Part shown: positions 5,849-13,900 of the stretch, in pieces
Layout: every line of letters begins with the position of its first letter
Numbering within the stretch: the first letter of the stretch is position 1
NCBI GenBank assembly: GCA_036558265.1
Contig: DATBFY010000519.1
Location: forward strand, 1-15,653
Source: RYN-433 sp036558265
GTDB lineage: Bacteria; Planctomycetota; Phycisphaerae; Tepidisphaerales; Tepidisphaeraceae
Length of the DNA stretch: 15,653 nt
Reading direction: 5' to 3'
Made by a program: the position numbers and the translations under genes
The notes under the pieces: model-generated
What the model saw: the letters and a program-made list of their open reading frames with translations, nothing else
The model's database searches: none
What the model was told of the DNA's origin: nothing

Positions 5849-7966
5849 TCATCCCACCTGCGCCAGGGGCAGGCTCTGGCCGAACATTTCGATCAGCGCC
5901 GCCCGGAGCTTTGCGTTCTCGGGCTTCTTCAGGCGAGCGTCGTCGGCCAACAGCGCCAGGGCGTCCTCCTTCGCCTGCTGGAGGAGTTGCATCTCCTGCG
6001 TGATGTCGGCGAGCTTGAACTCGGGCAGGCCGTGCTGGCGCGTGCCGAAGAATTCGCCGGGGCCGCGGTGCTGAAGGTCCTGCTCGGCGATCTCGAAGCC
6101 GTTGTTGGTGCGCGTCATCACCGCGAGGCGTTCCTTAGCGATCTCACCCTGGGCGTCGCCGATCAGGATGCAATAGGACAACTCGCTGCCGCGGCCGACC
6201 CGCCCGCGCAACTGGTGCAATTGAGAGAGGCCGAACTGGTCGGCGTTCTCGATGATCATGACGGTGGCGTTGGGCACGTCGATGCCGACCTCGATGACGG
6301 TCGTCGCGATCAGCACGTCGATCTGGCCGTCGCGGAATGCGGTCATCGTGGCGTGTTTCTCTTCGGTGGTCATCCGGCCGTGGAGCATGGACAGGCGCAG
6401 ACCGGCCAGCGCATCCTTCGAGAGTTTCTCGAATTCCTTCTTCACGGACTTTGCGCTCTCCAGGCCGGTGTCGTCGATCTGGGGGAGGACGATGTACCCC
6501 TGGCGACCCGTTTCGACCTGTTTGCGCGCGAAGGCATAGGCGGTGGCGGCCTGCTGGTTGGTGACCCAGCGCGTCTTGATGGGTTGGCGGCCGGGGGGGA
6601 GGGAGTCGATGGTGCTCACGTCGAAGTCGGCGAAGTAGGAGAGGGCGAGGGTTCGCGGGATGGGCGTGGCGGTCATCACGAGGTAGTGGGGCGAGAGGCC
6701 CTTTTCCTTAAGGACGGCGCGTTGGCGCACGCCGAGCTTGTGCTGCTCGTCCACGACCACCAGGCCGAGGTTGGCGAATTCGACGTCCTCGGAAATCAAC
6801 GCCTGCGTCCCCACGGCGATGTGTACCTTGCCGTCCGCGAGCGCCCGCATGATCGAGCCCTTGCTCTCGCGCTTGGTGCGGCCGGTGTACAGCTCGACCG
6901 ATACGCTCGAATCGCCCAGGAGGCGCGAGAGCGTGAGGTAATGCTGCTCGGCGAGCACCTCGGTGGGGGCGAGCAAGGCCGCCTGCATGCGATTGGCGAC
7001 GGCCGTGAGCATCGCGTAGACGGCGACGACCGTCTTGCCGCTGCCGACGTCGCCCTGGAGGAGCCGGTTCATCGGGCGGGGGGCCTGGAGGTCCTTGACG
7101 ATCTCCCAGATGGCGCCAGTCTGCGCCTCGGTCAGCTCGAAGGGGAAGCGCGAGCGGATACGTTGATCGAGCAGCTTGTCGATACGCATGACCGGCGCCG
7201 TGAAGCGGCCGTCGCGCAACTGCTTGCTGATGCCCAGGCCCAGTTGCATGAGCATCAGCTCGTCATAGACGATGCGCCGGCGCGCCTGAAGGGCCTGGCG
7301 CATGCTCGAGGGGCGGTGGATCAGGCGGTAGGCCTCGCGGCGGTCGAGCAGGCCGCGCTGTTTGAGCAAGGCGTCGGCAAACCATTCTTCGATGTTGCCC
7401 AGGGCGGCCTCGAGGTTCGCGTCGACGATCCGCTGAATGGCCTCGGAGGTCAGCTTTGCGGTGGCGGGATAGATCGGGCGGAATTGCGAATCCGTGACCA
7501 GCTCGGCGTTCTCGTCGATCGCCCACCACTTGGGATTGGTCATCTGCGGGAGGCTGCGGAAGGATCCGACCTTGCCCTTGACGCGGATCGTCAATCCGGG
7601 ATGGATGGCGCGGCGTAGGTAGGCCCCGTTGAACCAGGCGCAGGCGAGGATGCCGGTGCCGTCATCGAGCGTCGCCTCGAACCGCGGCCGCGGGCGAACG
7701 GGGATGTAATCGACCGCGACCACCTTCCCGCGTGCAGTCTGGATCGGACCCGAGGCGAGCTGGTTGATCGCGCGCTCCTCGGATTCGAACTGATACGTCC
7801 GCGGGAAGTACTCGAGCAGTTCCCCCAGCGTGTTGACGCCGAGGTCCGCCAGGTGCCTGGCGCGGGTTTCACCGACGCCCGCGAGTGCCGTGACCGGGGT
7901 GGACGGGGGCAGCGTGCGCGCGGCCGCCGCGCTTGATGAAGGTTCGGAAGAGGAGACCTGCCCCAT
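5849..7966 (-). CDS. recG: ATP-dependent DNA helicase RecG
   Basis: A 705-residue RecG. The N-terminal helix-hairpin-helix-like start (LAGVGETRARHLADLGV, about 28-44) leads into the OB-fold wedge domain (about 75-150) that splits branched DNA. Helicase motifs are Walker A GDVGSGKT (305-312, K311), the LLAPTEVLAEQH motif Ia (331-342), DEQH (406-409) and TATPIPRTLALSYF. In the C-terminal lobe come VIEVGIDVPNA, LRGRVGRG, and the RecG hallmark GEFFGTRQHGLPEF. RecG remodels stalled forks and Holliday junctions. The usual DEQHRFGV reads DEQHKLGV here, a conservative change. GGAG lies about five bases before the ATG. It begins 12 bases after the pcm stop on the same strand, so the two are probably cotranscribed. 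Confidence 0.96.
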   Translation of the reverse strand: MGQVSSSEPSSSAAAARTLPPSTPVTALAGVGETRARHLADLGVNTLGELLEYFPRTYQFESEERAINQLASGPIQTARGKVVAVDYIPVRPRPRFEATLDDGTGILACAWFNGAYLRRAIHPGLTIRVKGKVGSFRSLPQMTNPKWWAIDENAELVTDSQFRPIYPATAKLTSEAIQRIVDANLEAALGNIEEWFADALLKQRGLLDRREAYRLIHRPSSMRQALQARRRIVYDELMLMQLGLGISKQLRDGRFTAPVMRIDKLLDQRIRSRFPFELTEAQTGAIWEIVKDLQAPRPMNRLLQGDVGSGKTVVAVYAMLTAVANRMQAALLAPTEVLAEQHYLTLSRLLGDSSVSVELYTGRTKRESKGSIMRALADGKVHIAVGTQALISEDVEFANLGLVVVDEQHKLGVRQRAVLKEKGLSPHYLVMTATPIPRTLALSYFADFDVSTIDSLPPGRQPIKTRWVTNQQAATAYAFARKQVETGRQGYIVLPQIDDTGLESAKSVKKEFEKLSKDALAGLRLSMLHGRMTTEEKHATMTAFRDGQIDVLIATTVIEVGIDVPNATVMIIENADQFGLSQLHQLRGRVGRGSELSYCILIGDAQGEIAKERLAVMTRTNNGFEIAEQDLQHRGPGEFFGTRQHGLPEFKLADITQEMQLLQQAKEDALALLADDARLKKPENAKLRAALIEMFGQSLPLAQVG

Positions 7967-7978
7967 CGCGCTCCGATC

Positions 7979-8653
7979 TTACTCGGCGGGCGCGTCCTTG
8001 TCCTTGCTCCACCCCTCCTGGCCGATCAGCTTGACGAAGCGGCAGGCGCACACGTCGCGGCTGATCAGCTCATCGCCGGCCCGCGTCACCTCGACCAGCA
8101 TCTGTTCCTCGTGCGGGCCGATGGGCAGGACCGCCTTGCCGCCGTCCTTCAACTGGTTGAGCAGCAGGGTTCGCGGCAGTTGGGGCGCGCCCGCCGCGAT
8201 CAGGATGCGGTCGAAGGGCGCCTGTTCGGGCCAGCCCAGGGACCCGTCGCCGAACTTGAAGTGCACGTTGCGGCATCCCAGGTCCAGCAACCGCTCGAAC
8301 GCCTGGTCCAGCAGCGGCTTGACTCGCTCGATGGAGTAGACTTCCCCGGCGAGCCGCGACAGGATTGCCGACTGGTAGCCGCTGCCGGTGCCGATCTCCA
8401 GGACCTTGTGACTGGGCCGCAGGTCCAGGCGGTGCGTCATCAGCGCGACGATGTACGGCTGACTGATGGTCTGCCCGTGCCCGATGGGGGTGGCCTGGTC
8501 GGCGTACGCGAGTTCCGTCGAACCCGGCTTGAAGAACTTGTCGCGCGGGACGCGGCGCATCGCCTCGATGACGTGCGCGTCGTCGATCCCGCGATCGACC
8601 ACCTGGGTTCGGATCATCCATTCCAACGGGGAGAGTTCCCGAGTCTTGTTCAT
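7979..8653 (-). CDS. pcm: Protein-L-isoaspartate O-methyltransferase
   Basis: A 224-residue SAM-dependent methyltransferase that repairs isoaspartyl residues in damaged proteins. The family start MIRTQVVDRGIDDAHVIEAM is near residues 13-32. PRDKF is at 36-40. The substrate-contact segment GQTISQPYIVALM is at 60-72. SAM motif I is VLEIGTGSGYQSA (84-96). The acidic post-I residue is in VYSIER, and motif II is FDRILIAAGAP. These match Pcm closely, and the length is usual. The ATG at 8653 is chosen because the in-frame extension to 9166 runs antisense through the neighbouring SAM hydrolase gene. No strong Shine-Dalgarno is visible. The gene is divergent from the SAM hydrolase and lies just upstream of recG. 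Confidence 0.95.
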   Translation of the reverse strand: MNKTRELSPLEWMIRTQVVDRGIDDAHVIEAMRRVPRDKFFKPGSTELAYADQATPIGHGQTISQPYIVALMTHRLDLRPSHKVLEIGTGSGYQSAILSRLAGEVYSIERVKPLLDQAFERLLDLGCRNVHFKFGDGSLGWPEQAPFDRILIAAGAPQLPRTLLLNQLKDGGKAVLPIGPHEEQMLVEVTRAGDELISRDVCACRFVKLIGQEGWSKDKDAPAE

Positions 8654-8788
8654 CTTAGGTCGCCCGTGGCTTCTGCTTGATCGTCGATCGTCCATGAACA
8701 TTCTATTATCGGCCGGTTCGCCGTGTCTTCCGCACTCATCGGGCGCGGGATTGACGCCTGGGCGTCCGGCCACCACTATATCAGCCTC
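8654..8788. promoter_or_regulatory. Divergent promoter region between pcm and the SAM hydrolase gene
   Basis: On the plus strand TTGACG (8751-8756, 5/6 of a -35) is followed after 20 bases by TATATC (8777-8782), which ends six bases before the ATG at 8789. If used, the SAM hydrolase mRNA would be nearly leaderless, though the spacer is longer than ideal. On the minus strand GATAAT (8710-8705, 5/6 of a -10) could serve pcm with a leader of about 45 bases; no good -35 is seen. A 7-bp tandem repeat GATCGTC occurs at 8679-8692. Confidence 0.35.
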
Positions 8789-9595
8789 ATGCCTCGCCCG
8801 CGCCGCTCGACGGACCCCGCCCCGGTACGATTGGGTCCACTGGTAACGCTGACCACTGACTTCGGCCTTGCAGATTCTTACGTCGCCGAGATGAAAGCGG
8901 TTCTGCTCGCCCGCTGCCCGCGCGCCCGCGTGATCGACGTGACCCACCAGATCCCACCGCAGGATGTGCTGGCAGCATCGGTCATCCTGGAGCGGATGCT
9001 TCGCGTCTGCCCGGCGGGGACGATCCACGTGTCCGTCGTGGATCCGGGCGTGGGGACGGCTCGCAAGCTTCTGCTGGCCAAGGTTGCCGACCAGTACGTG
9101 CTCTGTCCCGACAACGGCCTGATCACGTGGCCGTGGCGCCGCCTCCCAGATTCCCGCGCGGCCCATGACCTGAACTGGCCCCCGCCGACCCCCGCGAGTT
9201 CAACGTTCCACGGTCGCGACATCCTCGCCCCGGCCGCTGCCGCCCTGGCTGCGGGTGAGTGCTCGGCTAGCGAGCTCGTCGGTATTCCGGTTGCTCCGAT
9301 CCTGCTCGACGTGGCTCCCGCCACTAAGGCGTCAGATGTGGTCATTATCCACATCGATGGCTTCGGCAACGCCATTACCAATCTCCCAGCCGAGCTCATC
9401 CACGGCATACGGCTGAGGTCGGTCAAAGTCGGGAGGCGCGTGATCCCCGTCCGCCGGACCTATGGCGACGTCCCGCCAGCGCGCCCCCTGGCCCTGATCG
9501 GCTCGTCAGGCCTGCTCGAGGTTGCCGTGCGCGACGGCAACGCCGCCCGAACGCTTCGCCTGAAGGTCGGGAGCCGATTGACAATCGGCGGCTGA
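8789..9595 (+). CDS. SAM hydrolase / SAM hydroxide adenosyltransferase (chlorinase-fluorinase superfamily, DUF62)
   Basis: A 268-residue protein of the superfamily that holds the fluorinase and chlorinase; most members hydrolyse S-adenosylmethionine to adenosine and methionine. The N-terminal motif TLTTDFGLADSYVAEMK (about 20-36) contains D24. VDPGVGTAR supplies D85 and R92. PDNGL lies at 108-111. FHGRDILAPAAA gives H141. DGFGNAITN near 190-198 lines the C-terminal domain. The Asp-Arg-His set (D85, R92, H141) matches the triad described for the hydrolases, with the Asp-Arg spacing of seven preserved. Halogenation is therefore unlikely. The ATG at 8789 is preferred to an upstream ATG at 8723 because the family motif starts soon after it. 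It is 19 bases upstream of bioA on the same strand, so probably in one operon. Confidence 0.88.
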   Translation: MPRPRRSTDPAPVRLGPLVTLTTDFGLADSYVAEMKAVLLARCPRARVIDVTHQIPPQDVLAASVILERMLRVCPAGTIHVSVVDPGVGTARKLLLAKVADQYVLCPDNGLITWPWRRLPDSRAAHDLNWPPPTPASSTFHGRDILAPAAAALAAGECSASELVGIPVAPILLDVAPATKASDVVIIHIDGFGNAITNLPAELIHGIRLRSVKVGRRVIPVRRTYGDVPPARPLALIGSSGLLEVAVRDGNAARTLRLKVGSRLTIGG

Positions 9596-9614
9596 CCCTT
9601 CAGAACACGCCCCG

Positions 9615-10949
9615 ATGACCACCGACCACCTTCGGGCGCTCGACAAGCAGCACGTCTGGCACCCCTTCACCCCGATGAGCCTGTGGCTGGATGCCGATCC
9701 GCTGGTGATCGCCGGCGGCGAGGGCTTCTACCTGATCGACTCAGATGGCCGCCGCTATCTCGACGGGATCTCGTCGCTCTGGTGCAACGTTCATGGCCAC
9801 CGCGTGCCCGAGATCGACGCGGCCATCCGAGCCCAGCTCGACAAGATCGCTCATTCCACGCTGCTGGGCCTGGCGAACGAGCCGAGCATCCTGCTGGCCG
9901 AGCGGCTGGCGAAGATCGTTCCGCCGAACCTGACGAAAGTCTTCTACAGCGACGCGGGCGCGACCGCGACCGAGATCGCGTTCAAGCTGGCGGTGCAGTA
10001 CTGGTTCAACACCGGCCACGCGGAGAAGAACGAATTCATTGCCTTTGGCGAGGCGTATCACGGCGACACGATCGGGGCGATTTCGGTGGGGCGGATGCCG
10101 GCGTTTCACCGGCCTTATCTGCCGCTGCTGTTCAAGGTGCACTTCGCGCCGACGCCCCATGGCTATCGATCGGAATCGACGGACCTGAAGCGCGTGTGCC
10201 TGGCGAAGCTGGAATTCATGCTGCGCGAGCACGGATCCCGAATCGCGGCGATCGCGATCGAGCCGATCGTGCAAGGGGCGGGGGGGATGATTGTGCATCC
10301 ACCGGGTTTCCTGGCGGGCGTTCGCCGGCTCGCGAGCCAATACAACGTCCTGCTGATGTGCGACGAGGTGGCCACGGGTTTCGCCCGGACCGGGAGGATG
10401 TTCGCCGTCGAGCACGAGGATGTGCGGCCGGACCTGATGACGCTCGCCAAGGGGATCACCGGCGGCTACCTGCCCCTGGCGGCCACGCTCGCGACGCCGA
10501 AGATCTTTGACGCCTTCCTCGGCGACCCCGGCGAAGGCAAGACCTTCTTCCACGGCCACACGTACACCGGCAATCCGCTCGCCTGTGCCGCGGCGATTGC
10601 CAACCTGGAGCTCATGGAGAAGCGCGATACGGTCGGCAATGTCGCCGCCAACGCGCCCAGGCTCGCGGCGATGCTCGTAGCGCTCAAAGACCTGCCTCAC
10701 GTCGGCGACATCCGCCAGAAGGGCTACATGGTTGGCATCGAGCTGGTGAAGGATCGGCAGACTCGGGAATCGTTCGACCCGGCCCTGCGACTGGGGCACG
10801 CGGTCTGTCGGCGCATCCGCGGCAGGGGGGTGATCCTGCGGCCGCTGGGCGACACGATCGTCCTGATGCCACCGCCGGCGATGGGGGTGGGCGATCTAGA
10901 GACGATCGTCACGGCCGTTCGCGACGAGCTGAAGGAGCTGCGCGTGTGA
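9615..10949 (+). CDS. bioA: 7,8-diaminopelargonate synthase (DAPA aminotransferase, BioA/BioK type)
   Basis: A 444-residue class III PLP-dependent aminotransferase converting 7-keto-8-aminopelargonate to 7,8-diaminopelargonate in biotin synthesis. Signatures are HVWHPFTPM (13-21), the active-site segment DGISSLWCNVHGH, YSDAGATATE for the phosphate loop, EAYHGDTIGA, the CDEVATGFARTGRMF pocket with the PLP-contacting Asp, the Schiff-base lysine K279 in LAKGITGGYLPL, and FFHGHTYTGNPLA. The wording is closer, as I recall it, to the Bacillus enzyme, which uses lysine as amino donor, than to E. coli BioA, which uses SAM and has SSWW here. The donor is thus uncertain. No other bio genes are in the window. 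The upstream neighbour is the SAM hydrolase. The gene converges with the cytochrome gene with only six bases between stop codons. Confidence 0.93.
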   Translation: MTTDHLRALDKQHVWHPFTPMSLWLDADPLVIAGGEGFYLIDSDGRRYLDGISSLWCNVHGHRVPEIDAAIRAQLDKIAHSTLLGLANEPSILLAERLAKIVPPNLTKVFYSDAGATATEIAFKLAVQYWFNTGHAEKNEFIAFGEAYHGDTIGAISVGRMPAFHRPYLPLLFKVHFAPTPHGYRSESTDLKRVCLAKLEFMLREHGSRIAAIAIEPIVQGAGGMIVHPPGFLAGVRRLASQYNVLLMCDEVATGFARTGRMFAVEHEDVRPDLMTLAKGITGGYLPLAATLATPKIFDAFLGDPGEGKTFFHGHTYTGNPLACAAAIANLELMEKRDTVGNVAANAPRLAAMLVALKDLPHVGDIRQKGYMVGIELVKDRQTRESFDPALRLGHAVCRRIRGRGVILRPLGDTIVLMPPPAMGVGDLETIVTAVRDELKELRV

Positions 10950-10955
10950 CATCTC

Positions 10956-13900
10956 TCACCTGGGCCGGCGCGGCGGGATGCCCGTGCGGGGTCGGGGCGG
11001 TGTCGCAGGCTGAGAGGCGGGCGTGGTCGCCGGCGCGGCCGCTGCGGTCTTCAGCGGTTCGGTGGCGGGTGTGTTGCTGACCGTGAAGAGCTGGGCGTCC
11101 TTCAGGTAAAGCCGCTGCATTTCGGCGAGCGTGAACGGCCGGGCGCCGCGGCGGCCGAAGACGCTGAGCTGATGACCGGCCTCATCAACGGCCCGGTCGC
11201 GGTCGAGACCTTCGCTGATCGCCAGCGCGGGACCGCGGGTCTTGTGGTGGGCGATCACGTGCGGCTGCGGACGGGGGGAGAAGCCCATGTAGGTCGGGTT
11301 GTCGTCGGGGCTGGTGAGCTGGAGGACGTAGAGGCCGTTGCGGCCATCGGCGACGTAGGCGTAGAGGGAACTGTTGGTCATGCCGGTGCGGATGGCGGTC
11401 GTGTCGTTGAGCTTGCCGTCGGCGTTGAATGTCTGGACCAAGGTGGGTTTCTCGGGCCGCTCGATATCGATGATGTGCAGGCCGTCTTTGCCGCCGGCGA
11501 CGTAGGCGTAGGTGCGGCAGAGATAGATGTCGCGAGCGTCGGCGAGGGGCAACACGGGCGAGGCGCCCGTGCTACGGGGCTTTTCGATGTCGGTGACGTC
11601 GAGGACGTGGAGGCCTTTCGTATCGATCACGAAGGCGTAGCGGAACTGGAAGGCGACGCGCCTGGGCTGACTGAAGTTGGACAGGGTTGTGACGACCCTG
11701 GGCTGAAGGGGGTTGTCGAGGTCGAGGACGACGACGCCGGCGTCGCAGCTCACGTAGGCGTGATGGCCGTGCAACGCCATGTGACGCGCGCCCTTGAGCA
11801 GGCCGCCCGGGTTGAACGTGAGGGCGCGCTGGAGGAAGTTGTTGTCCGGGTCGCCGTCAAGCAGCGTGGCGACGCCCGCCTTGTTGCGCTTCTCGTCGAG
11901 CGGGTTGCCGATGACGATCAGGCCTTCCTGGGCGTCGGTCAGGTAGAGGTAGGCGTAAAGCGGATGGATCGGCTGTTCCTGGTTTTCCGGCCGATGCTGG
12001 CGCGTCGGGTCGATCGCGAGCGTGCTGGGCGAGCAGATGCTGGTCGCGTACCTGCTTCGCACATAAAACCGCTGGCCCAGCGGCGACACGGGCGCGGTGA
12101 TGATCCGCTCGGAAAAGCCCTTGTTGTCGATGTTCGCGACGTCATAGGCGATGAAACCGTCGCTCCCACAGGCGGCGTAGAGGTATTCGCCGCGGAGCTG
12201 AACGTCCAGCACCGTGCCGTCATGGTGGTGGTGTTCGGCCAGTTCCTGGCCTCGCTTCTGGTGGGCGGCGTAGAAATCGGGGTACGCCCACTTGTGAAGC
12301 GTCGATCCGATGACTGCCTGTGGCTCGGTTGCCTCGGTCACCTGCACCGCTTCAAGCCCGCCGTTCCCCTCCGCCACCCAGGCCCACTTGCCGATGAAGT
12401 TGACGCTGTTGGTGCCCTGAAGCAGGAGCTGGGCCATGATCGCGTTGTTGTCCACCAGGCCGTCCTTGTCCTTGGAGACGTGGCAATCCGCGCACTGCTT
12501 CGTCTCGGTCGCGCGCACCGTGTGCGGGAAATAAGGGCTGAACGCCGTGCCTGCGAACCCCTCAGCCGACACCGTCTGCTGCTGCGTGTAAAGCGACTGC
12601 CGGGCGGCGTCCTGGCTGCTGACCATGACCGCGCAGGCCGATCGGATCGGCACCACCTTGTTCCCCTTGACGCTCGAATCGATGCCGAGCATGTACACGT
12701 CGTCGCGAAGCGTCTGGTAGTTGTAATTGGTATAATTGCGCGTGATTGTCCCCTCGTTGTGGAGCATCGGCTTGCGCTGGTTCGCCCGCTGCGGGAGGTG
12801 GCAGCCGAAGCAGGACGTGTTCCAGGAGCTGTGACAGGCGTAGCACGTCATCGTGCTGCTGGCGTGGGCGAGGCGAAGGCTCGGATCTTTCTGCTCGTCG
12901 CCCGCGGCAGGGGGAGCGCCCCAGGTCTTGTCATCGCGCCGGATCGTGTGGGCGTAAGCGCCGGCCTTTTCGCCCGGAGTGCCGTTCGGATTGAGCCTGG
13001 ACGTTTGCGAGACGTACCAGCCTTTCTGCGGATCAAGCGCGGACTTCTGCCACAGTTTCCCGCCGTCCTCTTCGAATCGCGTCCGCAGGAACGTCTTTCG
13101 CCCGGCGATCTGCTCGGGCGTCGGATTCTTCGGAGCCGCGTTGCCCGTGAACGCCGCCGCGACGAAATCATCCGCATTGCGGGCGCGCGTGTCCTTGAGA
13201 TAGCGCAGGATGTTCGACTCGCGATCGACGTCTCCGTGGCAATCCACGCACTCGATCATGACGGCGTTGCGCGTCTCGCCGTACAGGTTCCCGTCGCCGT
13301 GGCTGTCCTGCGAGAAGTGACAGTCCACGCACTGCATTCCCTTTTCCAGGTGGATGTCCTTGAGGTGCACCGGGACGTTGTCCGGCGGCGGCGCGGGCTT
13401 GGCGTTGCGATCGACGGGGCCGGGCGCGTAGTCGATCCCCTGGCGCATCGTCGTGGCATTAAGGTCTTTGACGATCTCGCCACGATGATCGAGCAAGTTC
13501 CCGTGCCGATCCTGCTTAAAGACGGCGCGGAAGACCCAGCCGTGGCCGTGGAAATCCGCAAACTGCACCCGCTGCAGACGCTGGTTGAATTCGGGTGTGC
13601 CCAGTTGCTGCAGGAAATCGGCGGGCGCCGCGTTCCCCGTGTGATCCTGCGCCCCCGGGTACAGGTTCGACCACAATCCGCGGACGGCCGAGCCTTCGGG
13701 ATTGTGGATCTGCGTCCGAAACTCGTCCTCAGATGTCGGATACCGCTGCTGCTTCGGATACATGAATTGCGCATCCGATTCGTTGTCCCACCACATGAAG
13801 CCGAGGTACGAGTTGAGCACGTTCGTGCCCGGGTGAACGTGACAGACGATGCAGGTGCTGGTCGGCATCGCGCGGACAAATTTGTGTTCGATCGGATGAC

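Noticed and set aside
5987..7618. 543-codon open frame on the plus strand
   Set aside because: Entirely antisense to recG; low-complexity composition and no recognisable motif.
8654..9166. 171-residue N-terminal extension of Pcm
   Set aside because: It lies antisense to the SAM hydrolase gene and has no methyltransferase-related sequence; the Pcm family start fits the ATG at 8653.
8789..9595. Halogenase (fluorinase/chlorinase) activity for the SAM hydrolase-family gene
   Set aside because: The Asp-Arg-His residues of the hydrolases are present (D85, R92, H141), and no halometabolite genes are near, so hydrolysis is far more likely.
9741..10799. 352-codon open frame on the minus strand
   Set aside because: Antisense to bioA, whose PLP-enzyme motifs are continuous; shadow of codon bias.
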